This document shows positions 54,564 to 63,293 of a stretch of 64,000 nt of DNA, piece by piece (the stretch's first letter is position 1; the number at the start of each line of letters is the position of its first letter). The translations under genes were made by a program, and so were the position numbers. The stretch comes from Ruminococcus hominis (GTDB lineage Bacteria > Bacillota > Clostridia > Lachnospirales > Lachnospiraceae), in the NCBI RefSeq assembly GCF_014287355.1, contig NZ_JACOPE010000001.1, positions 3,100,001 to 3,164,000 of the forward strand. The letters run 5' to 3'. The notes beneath the pieces are model-generated. The model was not told the DNA's origin, did no database searches, and was given only the letters and a program-made list of their open reading frames with translations.

Positions 54564-54565
54564 TT

Positions 54566-57500
54566 TTATTTTTTATAAAATGCTTTTCCGATATCTTCTG
54601 GCGCTTTTCCACCTTTTTCTACTAATTGAATACGAATTGCCTCTACCTGACGTGCATATCCTTCACTTCCTGCTTTTTCTCCATTCTTTGCCCAACCAAG
54701 CCAGCCAAATTCACTGGAATGTACTTGATAATATACATCGTATTTTTCAGCCATTTCACCTGTAAGCTCAATACATATTGCTTCCATTTCTTTGTTTCTG
54801 CCTACAGTTCCACTTATAGCACCATTTGACACGTAATTTTGCCAGCCGATATCTTGAATATGACTTTTATACTTAATTTCGCCTGAATATTCTGGATATT
54901 GCAAATTTATCCTGATTGCTTCTACCTGCTTATTTTGCCCTGTTGTTCCTGCCAATTCTCCATTTTGTACTGCATCTTGCCATCCAATATCTTGCACATG
55001 CGTGCTATATTCTATATTTGTACTTTTCTTTTTAAACGAACTCTGTTCATTTTCTATTGTTGGCGTTCCTTTTGGCACAATTAACATCTGAATTGCTTCC
55101 ACTTTAAGAGCATAGTTCATTGTTCCGGCTGTCTCTCCATTTTTTGCCCAACCGAGCCACCCCAAATCTTGTACATGCACCCGATAATATATATCATAAT
55201 TATCTTTCTGATTTCCTGTAAGCTCTATTTCAATTGCTTCCATTCGACGGTTCTGCCCTGTTGTTCCCGCAATTTCACCGTCCTTATGATAATTTTGCCA
55301 GCCAGTATCCTGCAAATATGAACGATATTTCACTCCTAACAAATTAGATTTTACATTCAAAATCATTGCTTCTATTTTTTTATTCTGACCAGTTGTTCCT
55401 GCTATCTTGCTTCCCAGCACTTCGTTTTGCCATCCAACATCCTGTACATGTGCAGAATATCCAATTTTGACTGTATTAATCTGATATGGTGTCTCTGTTC
55501 CACCTGGTGCTGCTGATCCTTTTGGCAATAATGCAATCTGAACCGCCTGTAATGCGTAATTATATCCTTGCGTTCCGGCTAATTCTCCATTTTTTGCCCA
55601 ATCCATCCAGCCAATATTCGTCACATGCACCCTATAGTAAAGATCATAATTTGATGCAGCATCGCCTGTCAGTTTTAATTTAATTGCCTCTAGATTTTTT
55701 GCTTGTCCAACAGTTCCTCCTACCTCTCCATTAGACACGCTATCCATCCAACCAATATCCTGTGCATGCACCTGGTATTCAACCCCTAAATTTGCAACAC
55801 CCGAAATATTTATTTTCATTGCCTCCATTGGAAGATTTTTCCCTGTGGTTCCCATCATCTGTCCATTTTTAGCGCAATCCATCCAACCAATCTCACGTAC
55901 ATGTGCACTGTATTCTATTGCTCCTGCCAGTTCCGTTGGTACCGCTATTGCTCCACTACCTAATGAATTATCTGGTTTATTTTCATTTCCACCTGATTCT
56001 CCTGAGCCACCTGAATTTCCGGAACCTGTTAAGACATTCTTCACGTACCCCGAACTAACATATGCATACATACTAGAAAAATCATAATTTCCTGCATCCG
56101 AAACAGTGGTACGATTTGTTGTTAACGCAGCATCACTTTGTACTTTATAAAAATTGCCTTGGCTTGAATCTAAAATAATAAATGCCTGATTTGAATAATT
56201 TTTTGTTGTGTGAATTACAGTAGATGAGCCATTCGCCTCTGTCCGAACATTTAAATCTGTATGTTCATTTCCTATCACGTCTTTTATCCCTATGGTATAA
56301 CGATTACTGTCTTTATTCCCATATATTTTATCAATCATCCAGGCAACATTGGCATTCTTTTCTCCCCAGTATGGATCTGACGCATATCTTACATTCATCC
56401 CGCTTCCTTTATTACCGAGATATCCCCCTGAATATACCCAGTTTTTAGGGTTTAGATATCTTTTTGACATATATGTCTCTGTAAATGTTTTAATACATGC
56501 ATCAATACTTTCATATGCGTTTGCACTCTGTCCCGGAGCTGCATCCACAGCATTTAAGCCAAACAGATTGTTTTTCTCCTGTGCAATGCTACTTTTTCCC
56601 CACGCACTTTCATTTGCTGCAATTCCAACTGCAATTAATGCATTTACTCCGTATGTGTTTTGATAATTTTTAAACATATCCCCTGTATTACTCATTTTAT
56701 ATCCAGCTGCTTTACTATTTATAATTTCATTTAATTGAGCTGCTGAATATACTGTTTTGCTTCGTAAAGGAAGATATTGATAATAATTATAATATGGTGA
56801 AGAACTGTTAATCGAATTTGTTCTTACTCCTGCCTTATAATCATCCAGCATATTTGAAAATCTGTCTCTTGTATAGAAATAATGTCCGTCATAACTATAA
56901 TATTGTACACCTTCTGACAAATACGATGGTGCCGGTCCGTTATCCAATGATGTGATATAATTTCCTTGTGTAATATTTGTCGTAATATTATGTATTAACC
57001 GACCTGCACTGACAGCATAATAACTGACAGATGATGCACTGTTCACACTTACAACCTGTACATCATTTGCATCAACTAGCCCTGTAACTCCTGATAACAA
57101 AAATTTCACTTTTCCATTTTCTGTCCCAAGATATGCTGCATCAGCACCATATGCCCCACAAGTATACCCGGCGTTACCGGTTCCAACTTCGGTGTATGTT
57201 GTTACCACTGCTCCTTTTGTATTAAAGTTAACTATCTTTCCATCATTACTCAATAAATCAATCTCAAGCAGTCCCGACTCATCCGGTGCTTCCGAAACAT
57301 TACCTTCTTCATCCATACTCGTTATCGTTTCGTCTTCTCGTACTTCAAACTCTGCTGTGTTGGGTTCTCCTGAATTTGTAAATTCACCAGTAATATCTTC
57401 TGTTTCTTTTGTTGCCTCGTTTTCCGTCTTTTCCAAGCTACTATCCTCAGTTGCTTGGATTGATTCTTGATCAAAGTCAACCGCACCAACATCTATTCCA

Positions 57501-57568
57501 CTGGCCATAACAGTTAGTATCAACATACATATGCTCAACATCCAACTTATTCTTCTTTTGTGTTTCAT
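54566..57568 (-). CDS. Secreted glucosaminidase (GH73-like) with nine ChW repeats
   Basis: 1000 residues from the ATG at 57568 (GGAGGAGGAAG upstream). A signal peptide (about 1-30) and acidic linker come first. A glucosaminidase domain lies at about 280-420: YGVNALIAVGIAANESAWGKSS with the catalytic glutamate, NNLFGLNAVDAAP and a later PYWGEKNANVAWMIDKIYG. A probable SH3-like segment (LNVRTEANGSSTVIHTT) and a Gly/Ser linker follow. Nine ChW repeats in three triplets fill the C-terminal 430 residues. It should cut N-acetylglucosaminyl bonds in peptidoglycan. Head-first, ChW-last layout is the same as in the GH25 protein. Confidence 0.9.
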   Translation of the reverse strand: MKHKRRISWMLSICMLILTVMASGIDVGAVDFDQESIQATEDSSLEKTENEATKETEDITGEFTNSGEPNTAEFEVREDETITSMDEEGNVSEAPDESGLLEIDLLSNDGKIVNFNTKGAVVTTYTEVGTGNAGYTCGAYGADAAYLGTENGKVKFLLSGVTGLVDANDVQVVSVNSASSVSYYAVSAGRLIHNITTNITQGNYITSLDNGPAPSYLSEGVQYYSYDGHYFYTRDRFSNMLDDYKAGVRTNSINSSSPYYNYYQYLPLRSKTVYSAAQLNEIINSKAAGYKMSNTGDMFKNYQNTYGVNALIAVGIAANESAWGKSSIAQEKNNLFGLNAVDAAPGQSANAYESIDACIKTFTETYMSKRYLNPKNWVYSGGYLGNKGSGMNVRYASDPYWGEKNANVAWMIDKIYGNKDSNRYTIGIKDVIGNEHTDLNVRTEANGSSTVIHTTKNYSNQAFIILDSSQGNFYKVQSDAALTTNRTTVSDAGNYDFSSMYAYVSSGYVKNVLTGSGNSGGSGESGGNENKPDNSLGSGAIAVPTELAGAIEYSAHVREIGWMDCAKNGQMMGTTGKNLPMEAMKINISGVANLGVEYQVHAQDIGWMDSVSNGEVGGTVGQAKNLEAIKLKLTGDAASNYDLYYRVHVTNIGWMDWAKNGELAGTQGYNYALQAVQIALLPKGSAAPGGTETPYQINTVKIGYSAHVQDVGWQNEVLGSKIAGTTGQNKKIEAMILNVKSNLLGVKYRSYLQDTGWQNYHKDGEIAGTTGQNRRMEAIEIELTGNQKDNYDIYYRVHVQDLGWLGWAKNGETAGTMNYALKVEAIQMLIVPKGTPTIENEQSSFKKKSTNIEYSTHVQDIGWQDAVQNGELAGTTGQNKQVEAIRINLQYPEYSGEIKYKSHIQDIGWQNYVSNGAISGTVGRNKEMEAICIELTGEMAEKYDVYYQVHSSEFGWLGWAKNGEKAGSEGYARQVEAIRIQLVEKGGKAPEDIGKAFYKK

Positions 57569-57655
57569 CAACTTCCTCCTCCCACTTTCCTACAATATTT
57601 ATTCTAATTCCCATCTTAACATAATTCAACTTTTTCGTCATCTGTAAAGATAGCA

Positions 57656-57689
57656 AAAAGAACAGTTTCATCATCGAAACTGTTCTTTT
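57656..57689 (-). terminator. Terminator after the LTA-synthase-like gene
   Basis: AAAAGAACAGTTTC (57656-57669) pairs perfectly with 57676-57689 around ATCATC, five bases beyond the stop of the upstream gene, followed by TTTTTGC on the minus strand. Confidence 0.85.
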
Positions 57690-57694
57690 AAATG

Positions 57695-59539
57695 CTAATT
57701 AATAGTTTTTGTCTGCCCAGTAACTATGGTTGGGGTTCCCAACTCATCTATTACATATATATGAACATTATAATCTCCTGGATTTTCTCCATAATCTGCC
57801 ACATACAAATCCGTATAATAACTTCCATCATCTAGTTGATATAATTCTACCCACTGTAAGTCACTCTGATCTGCTTCTTTCCATACTGCTGCCATAACAG
57901 ACTGAATATTCCCTGGTACATTACTTATATTTGTTACTGATATCGGTAAACTACTATAATTGTAATCATAATCCCCTATCGACAACTCTGCTGACGGAAT
58001 ATTTTCTTCCTGTACTGTCTGCGTTCCTATATCAGTCTCTACTTCTCGTATATCCCCCAGCTTCTCCATCATTTTTGATTTTTTCTTTAACTCTGACTCC
58101 ATCTTATCGATTCCAAAACGTTCTGTTAATGTCTGAGTTGATGAAAATAAATTTGTACCCAGGCCGAGACGATTTCCATCAATTTTAACTCCCAATGCAG
58201 CCAACGTTGTCGGGAAATTATCAAATGTTGTATAACTTCTCTTCTCTGTTGTTTCAAGTTCCGCTGCCGGATTAATATATGTAGTATAAACTTTTCTTGT
58301 ATAATCGTCATCTACATCTTCACAAAAATCCTTATCCATTGTTGGATGATCTCCAGCAATAACAATCGTTGTGTTTTCATAAAAATCTTGTTGTTGAATC
58401 CAGTCAACCAATTCTTTCACCTGTCTGCTCGAACATGCCATAACATTTGCATACTGATTGTCTCCAAATTCATCTGTACACAATTCACATGGGTATCCAT
58501 CTTCAAAATGTGTATCTACCGTCAACATTGTAAAATTAAATGGGGTGCTTTGCTGTGATAGTTCTGTTAATTTATCTTTTGCGAAGCTAAATAACTTCTC
58601 ATCTTCATATCCCCACCATACACGATAATCCGGTGGAATCAGACCATTTTCACTTGCATAGTTATAATCATAAATATTATAATTTCCATGCTCTGTAAAA
58701 TATAATCTTCTTCCTCCAAAGGTTGCATCTGAACCAATCATAAGATTCTGGCAATACCCTGCGCTCTCCAGAATATCACCTAAAGTAACTGCTCCTGCAA
58801 AAAAATGTTCCTGTGTATTCATATCATTTCCATCAATGGAAATACTCAATGGTATACCTGACGTATGTGCAAACATAGCACCCATTGTCCAGGTTGCGCC
58901 TGTCATTGCATAACCACCATTCAGTTCTTTATCTTCCCCGGAAAAATCTTCGTTTTCCTGTGCTAACTCTGTAAGTTCCGGAATTACGTTCTTATCAAAT
59001 GCACCACCATTTTCTTTGTCTGCATATGTCATTTCCATTGATTCTAAGAAGATATAAATTAAATTTCTCTTTTGCTCTGGAAATGTCAATGCTACATCGG
59101 CCGGGTCAACATAATTATCATCAATAAACGATGAATATGTGCTTTGTCCATCCACAAAACTTCCAACATCTAATTCATTCCATGCTCCATGCACTGAAAC
59201 TCCACTTACAATTATCGGAACAATGATAGATGCCCCCATAACAACATACCAACGTTTTTTTGTTCTCCATGCAATAAATAAAATTACGACTAATAACAAC
59301 ATCAAAATAGCCGGTACTGCACATACATCCAGATATTCCTGAATCATTCCATCATTTGTTCCCTCTAATGGGGCTGTCATATGGTATACTAATTCATCCA
59401 TTGTTAGATTTGTCCATGTTTTAAACATCCATTTAATACTAAAATATAACAATGTTCCTATAGTCGATAGTAATGCCCCTAAAACAGCTCCGATTATTAA
59501 TAATATTTTCTTTACCTTTTCTCGAATCTCCACTTTCAT
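57695..59539 (-). CDS. LTA synthase family protein (alkaline phosphatase/sulfatase fold)
   Basis: 614 residues. Three or four membrane helices lie in the first 130 residues, then an external sulfatase-fold domain: LIYIFLESMEMTYAD (first metal motif), GYAMTGATWTMGAMFAHTSGIPL with the nucleophile threonine, MLTVDTHFEDGYPCE and TTIVIAGDHPTMD with the metal-binding D-H. The C-terminal 90 residues form an extra beta domain. Such enzymes polymerise glycerol phosphate from phosphatidylglycerol or transfer phospho-alcohol groups onto glycans. Context with dlt-like and ChW genes fits a lipoteichoic-acid-like polymer, but a phosphotransferase role is equally possible. Confidence 0.87.
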   Translation of the reverse strand: MKVEIREKVKKILLIIGAVLGALLSTIGTLLYFSIKWMFKTWTNLTMDELVYHMTAPLEGTNDGMIQEYLDVCAVPAILMLLLVVILFIAWRTKKRWYVVMGASIIVPIIVSGVSVHGAWNELDVGSFVDGQSTYSSFIDDNYVDPADVALTFPEQKRNLIYIFLESMEMTYADKENGGAFDKNVIPELTELAQENEDFSGEDKELNGGYAMTGATWTMGAMFAHTSGIPLSISIDGNDMNTQEHFFAGAVTLGDILESAGYCQNLMIGSDATFGGRRLYFTEHGNYNIYDYNYASENGLIPPDYRVWWGYEDEKLFSFAKDKLTELSQQSTPFNFTMLTVDTHFEDGYPCELCTDEFGDNQYANVMACSSRQVKELVDWIQQQDFYENTTIVIAGDHPTMDKDFCEDVDDDYTRKVYTTYINPAAELETTEKRSYTTFDNFPTTLAALGVKIDGNRLGLGTNLFSSTQTLTERFGIDKMESELKKKSKMMEKLGDIREVETDIGTQTVQEENIPSAELSIGDYDYNYSSLPISVTNISNVPGNIQSVMAAVWKEADQSDLQWVELYQLDDGSYYTDLYVADYGENPGDYNVHIYVIDELGTPTIVTGQTKTIN

Positions 59540-59569
59540 CTTCTGAATTCTTCCCTATCTTTTCCTTTC

Positions 59570-59830
59570 TCACCCAATCTTTATACTAGGGATATTATCC
59601 CCCTCCGGAAACATAGACAACTGCGGACTCACCTTCGCAAATGTAGTCTCTCTGCTTTCCAATGCAGCCTCCTCTGTTCCGAACAGCTCATGATCTTTAA
59701 ATCTTAACGCCCCACAGGCACCTATCCGCTGAACAATACATTCATCCCCATGACGGCCCATCACTTTGACTTTTGTTGCATATTTATTATCTTCTAATAT
59801 GTAGCAAATATCTCCTGATACGTACTTCAT
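59570..59830 (-). CDS. Small cytosolic protein, family not recognised
   Basis: 86 residues without signal peptide or membrane helix. The first half reads like a small beta-barrel (YVSGDICYILEDNKYATKVKVMG...GDECIVQRIG), the second half is charged and ends in FPEGDNIPSIKIG. AGAGGATG precedes the ATG. It is 31 bp upstream of the LTA-synthase-like gene and may share its transcript. No function is proposed. Confidence 0.55.
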   Translation of the reverse strand: MKYVSGDICYILEDNKYATKVKVMGRHGDECIVQRIGACGALRFKDHELFGTEEAALESRETTFAKVSPQLSMFPEGDNIPSIKIG

Positions 59831-59960
59831 TATTTCATCCTCTTTCTTGTACTCACATCAAAATTCAGTTGTATGATACAAATTTACCTATTGTAAATTT
59901 ATTCTTCAACCAAATAACTTTACACATTCTTAAATACAATATCACATTTTCTTTAAAAAA

Positions 59961-59998
59961 GCAAAAACAGATGTGCTTTTTCACACATCTGTTTTTGC
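59961..59998. terminator. Bidirectional terminator after niaR
   Basis: A 15-bp perfect stem (59961-59975 with 59984-59998; GCAAAAACAGATGTG) with A-run on one side and T-run on the other, immediately beyond the niaR stop. The interval 59831-59960 is AT-rich and otherwise empty. Confidence 0.88.
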
Positions 59999-60001
59999 TT
60001 T

Positions 60002-60514
60002 TTAATTAGCAGTAACTAAAAAACCTTTTTCCTGTAATGCTTCTTCAATCATATCTAATGTTTCTTCACTGTCTGCCACAACTTTATGATAATGATAATT
60101 CGAGGTAATATTTTTCAATGGACTTGACTTACCGCTTTTTATATCATCAATAAAGTCTTTTGCCTTTTTTCTGGAATTAATATTCAGTTCAGCTTCCATT
60201 TGTCCATATATTTTATGATTCACCATCACATTTGCCACAGTCCCACCAAGATCTACAATGGAATACAATTCTTCTTCTGTCTGTTCATCTGTATGCTGCA
60301 CCTTAAATACTCTGTTTACACTGATCGGCTCATTTAAAAGATATCCTCTATGGGTTGATATAATATCGTATCCCGCTGCCCGAATAAGTGCGATATCCTG
60401 TACAATGACCTGTCTGCTTACTTCAAATTCTTTTGCAAGCATAGTTCCCGATACCGGTACAGCATTCTTCCTGATCCGTTCAACAATTTGATTTCTACGC
60501 TCTGTTCCGGTCAT
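60002..60514 (-). CDS. niaR: NiaR, niacin-responsive repressor
   Basis: 170 residues from the ATG at 60514 (GGAGG seven bases upstream). An N-terminal HTH_11 winged helix (RNQIVERIRKNAVPVSGTMLAKEFEVSRQVI) is joined to a 3H domain whose histidines bind metal and niacin: VNHKIYGQMEAELN, NYHYHKVVAD. NiaR represses NAD synthesis and niacin uptake genes when niacin is available. It is the last gene of nadB-nadC-niaR, so it is autoregulated through the palindrome at 62817-62836. Confidence 0.93.
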   Translation of the reverse strand: MTGTERRNQIVERIRKNAVPVSGTMLAKEFEVSRQVIVQDIALIRAAGYDIISTHRGYLLNEPISVNRVFKVQHTDEQTEEELYSIVDLGGTVANVMVNHKIYGQMEAELNINSRKKAKDFIDDIKSGKSSPLKNITSNYHYHKVVADSEETLDMIEEALQEKGFLVTAN

Positions 60515-60534
60515 AACACCCTCCAAGACACTTT

Positions 60535-61392
60535 CTACTTATTTACAGCATGGAGGTTCTTCAGCGAAATATCCATAATTGGTGCTGAGTGTGTCAGTGC
60601 ACCGCTGGAAATATAATCTACTCCAAGTGCTGTCAAACGACCAATGTTTTCTTTTGTCACGTTTCCAGAACACTCTGTCTCCGCTCTTCCGTCAATGATC
60701 TTGATTGCTTCCTGCATTTCTTCTGTTGACATGTTGTCTAACATAATGATATCTGCACCGGCTTCGACAGCCTCTTTTACCATATCAAGATTCTCTACTT
60801 CTATTTCAATCTTACGTACAAATGGTGCGTATTCTTTAGCCATCTCTACTGCTTTTGTAACACTTCCGGCCGCCCCGATATGATTATCTTTTAAAAGTAC
60901 GCCGTCAGACAAATTGTAACGGTGATTGTATCCGCCACCTACACGAACTGCATATTTTTCAAAAATACGCATATTCGGTGTTGTTTTTCTTGTATCCAGC
61001 AATTTTGTTTTGCTTCCTTTGAGCAAGTCTGCTACAGAATGGGTATACGTTGCAATTCCGCTCATTCTCTGCAGATAATTCAATGCAACACGTTCACCTG
61101 ACAGAAGCACACGAATATCTCCATATACTTTTCCCATCAGCTGTTTGTTTTTCACTTCGTCTCCATCTTTGCAATAGAATTCAACTCTCACTTTATCATC
61201 GAGAAGCTCAAATACTCGTTTAAAAACATCTAATCCTGCAATCACGCCGTCCTGCTTGCAGATTAAATCCACTTCTCCGTCTACAGCCTCTCTCATAACA
61301 GCATTTGTTGTCACATCCTCGCTTGATATATCCTCACGTAATGCCTCCAGAATTAACTGATCTACCTGTAATGTTGTTGTAATCTTATTCAT
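60535..61392 (-). CDS. nadC: Nicotinate-nucleotide pyrophosphorylase (carboxylating)
   Basis: 285 residues from the ATG at 61392, the usual NadC length; the longer frame to 61527 runs back into nadB. Motifs include LREDISSEDVTTNAV, GERVALNYLQRMSGIATYT, LLDTRKTTPNMRIFEKYAVRVGG (shown in part), HRYNLSDGVLLKDNH and ADIIMLDNMSTEEM. It converts quinolinate and PRPP to nicotinate mononucleotide. It lies 62 bp after nadB. Confidence 0.96.
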   Translation of the reverse strand: MNKITTTLQVDQLILEALREDISSEDVTTNAVMREAVDGEVDLICKQDGVIAGLDVFKRVFELLDDKVRVEFYCKDGDEVKNKQLMGKVYGDIRVLLSGERVALNYLQRMSGIATYTHSVADLLKGSKTKLLDTRKTTPNMRIFEKYAVRVGGGYNHRYNLSDGVLLKDNHIGAAGSVTKAVEMAKEYAPFVRKIEIEVENLDMVKEAVEAGADIIMLDNMSTEEMQEAIKIIDGRAETECSGNVTKENIGRLTALGVDYISSGALTHSAPIMDISLKNLHAVNK

Positions 61393-61454
61393 GTCGTTTC
61401 TCCATTCTATACATAATTTTTCTTTGATTTTACAATCTAAAACTTCATCAACTT

Positions 61455-62675
61455 TTATGCTCTGATTTTTTCGTCCTCGGATTCTTCTGCTTCCACGTAT
61501 GGTGTAAATGGATTTTCTCCACCGCAAATCTTCGTTGCTGCTCTCTGCGCAAATACAAGGCTTTCTAACAAAGAATTGCTTGCGAGACGATTCGCCCCAT
61601 GAACTCCATTACAGCTTGTCTCTCCAACTGCATACAAATGCGGCATGGATGTTCTGCTGTCTGAATCAACCCATACACCGCCCATAAAGTAATGCTGTGC
61701 CGGAACAACAGGGATACATTCTTTTGTAACATCGTATCCTTCTTCCAGACAATGCTGATAAATATTTGGAAAATGATTCAGAATTGTCTCTTTATCGATG
61801 TGCTCCATTGATAACCAGACATAATCTGTTCCATCTTTCTGCATTTGTTCATGAATTGCCTTTGTCACTACATCTCGAGGAAGCAATTCATTTACAAACC
61901 GCTCCATATTCTTATTATATAATACAGCACCTTCACCTCGTACAGATTCGGAAATCAAAAATCTTCTTCCTGGCTTTTTGGAATATAATGTAGTCGGATG
62001 AATCTGTACATAATCCAAATGATCCAGACGGATTCCATGCTTTTTGGATATTTCCAGTGCATCTCCTGTAAGATGTGGGAAATTTGTAGAATGTTTATAT
62101 AATCCGCCAATTCCGCCACTGGCCCAGATTGTATCCGGTGCATAGATTTCAATTAAATCTCCGGCTTTTTCTGCTATGATTCCTTTGCACTCACCATCTT
62201 CTACCAATATGTCTGTCATCGTCGTATATTCATATATTGTTACATTATCCAGCTTTTTCACCTGTGCAAGTAATTTACTCGTAATCTCTTTTCCTGTCAC
62301 ATCCTCATGAAACAGAATACGCGGCTTGGAATGTGCTCCTTCTCTTGTGTATGCAAACTCTCCACCTTCCAGACGTTCAAAGTCTACACCATATTGTACC
62401 AGTTCTTCAATGATTTGGCGAGAGCTTCGAATCATAATATCAACAGACTCTTTACGATTCTCATAATGTCCTGCCTTCATTGTATCTTCAAAGTAACTGT
62501 CATAGTCATCCTTATCATGAAGTACACAAATTCCTCCCTGTGCTAAAAAAGAATCACTACTCTCCAGATCTGCCTTTGTGATCATAACTATTTTTTTATC
62601 TCTTGGCAGATTCAACGCACTGAACAATCCTGCAACTCCTGTTCCTACGATTACAACATCTGCATCTATTCTCAT
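61455..62675 (-). CDS. nadB: L-aspartate oxidase
   Basis: 406 residues from the ATG at 62675 (AGAGG upstream); the longer frame to 62747 runs through the leader. FAD-binding VVIVGTGVAGLFSALNLP, then DLESSDSFLAQGGICVL, HSKPRILFHEDVTGKEI, and the C-terminal GGVWVDSDSRTSMPHLYAVGETSCNGVHGANRLASNS region (shown in part). At 406 residues it is shorter than E. coli NadB (540), as usual for clostridia, which lack most of the C-terminal helical bundle. It makes iminoaspartate for quinolinate synthesis. The partner nadA is not adjacent. Confidence 0.94.
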   Translation of the reverse strand: MRIDADVVIVGTGVAGLFSALNLPRDKKIVMITKADLESSDSFLAQGGICVLHDKDDYDSYFEDTMKAGHYENRKESVDIMIRSSRQIIEELVQYGVDFERLEGGEFAYTREGAHSKPRILFHEDVTGKEITSKLLAQVKKLDNVTIYEYTTMTDILVEDGECKGIIAEKAGDLIEIYAPDTIWASGGIGGLYKHSTNFPHLTGDALEISKKHGIRLDHLDYVQIHPTTLYSKKPGRRFLISESVRGEGAVLYNKNMERFVNELLPRDVVTKAIHEQMQKDGTDYVWLSMEHIDKETILNHFPNIYQHCLEEGYDVTKECIPVVPAQHYFMGGVWVDSDSRTSMPHLYAVGETSCNGVHGANRLASNSLLESLVFAQRAATKICGGENPFTPYVEAEESEDEKIRA

Positions 62676-62798
62676 TACGAAACCTCTTTCTAATATGCTG
62701 AATTTATTGTACAAATTTCCATCTTGGTTTGATTCATTTCTCTGCACATTTATTGCTGCTTACCTTATCTCTGCTAAGCAGTCACGCATATTGTTGTC

Positions 62799-62836
62799 AT
62801 TATAGCATCCACCTTTACATCTGACAAGACAGATGT
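62799..62836 (-). promoter_or_regulatory. nadB promoter overlapped by a NiaR-type palindrome
   Basis: Minus strand: TTGTCA (62827-62822), 17 bp, TATAAT (62804-62799). The 20-bp element 62817-62836 has perfect arms ACATCTG/CAGATGT around TCTTGT and contains the -35. A repressor bound there would block RNA polymerase. Placement before nadB-nadC-niaR points to NiaR. The remaining DNA to 62944 shows no gene. Confidence 0.78.
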
Positions 62837-62944
62837 TGTACAAATCTTTACAGGTATTTTACACATTCATATTTCATTTTATACAAAATAATCTTTCTAT
62901 TTTTTAAACTGCGAAACATATACCAAACTCTTATAAATTGAAAA

Positions 62945-62972
62945 ATGAGAATACAGTTTCCTGCATTCTCAT
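62945..62972 (-). terminator. Terminator of the HipA-like unit
   Basis: ATGAGAATACAG (62945-62956) pairs with 62961-62972; the one mismatch is a G-U pair in the minus-strand RNA, which is followed by TTTTT. It ends the unit containing the two right-edge genes. Confidence 0.82.
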
Positions 62973-62993
62973 TTTATATCTTATTTTTTTATT

Positions 62994-63284
62994 CTACTTT
63001 ATTTCTCTTGCCGTCGTATTTATTGTCTTTCGATAGTTTTCAGCTATTTGCAATCCTTCTACAAATCTGCATGCCTGTTCATAATAGTAATTAATTGCCG
63101 TACGAAATACATTTTGTCGCTTACCCTCCAGAAGATCTTTCCCAAATACAATCTCCCGCTGATATGGAACTTTTCTGGAATCATACTTCACATAATTTTG
63201 CTGATTATCCAAATTCACAATTAACTGTATATCTTTTCCTATTGTAAGGATATTTCCATCTCTTGTAACCTGTGCCTCCTGCAT
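62994..63284 (-). CDS. Small protein downstream of the HipA-like kinase, family not recognised
   Basis: 96 residues, acidic N-terminal half with short strands (LTIGKDIQLIVNLDNQQNYVKYD) and a helical second half (NVFRTAINYYYEQACRFVEGLQIAE). No signal peptide or membrane helix. It starts nine bases after the HipA-like stop and ends at the shared terminator, so the two are co-expressed. Partner function is unknown; it lacks the HTH expected of a HipB-type antitoxin. Confidence 0.6.
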   Translation of the reverse strand: MQEAQVTRDGNILTIGKDIQLIVNLDNQQNYVKYDSRKVPYQREIVFGKDLLEGKRQNVFRTAINYYYEQACRFVEGLQIAENYRKTINTTAREIK

Positions 63285-63293
63285 ATAATCACC

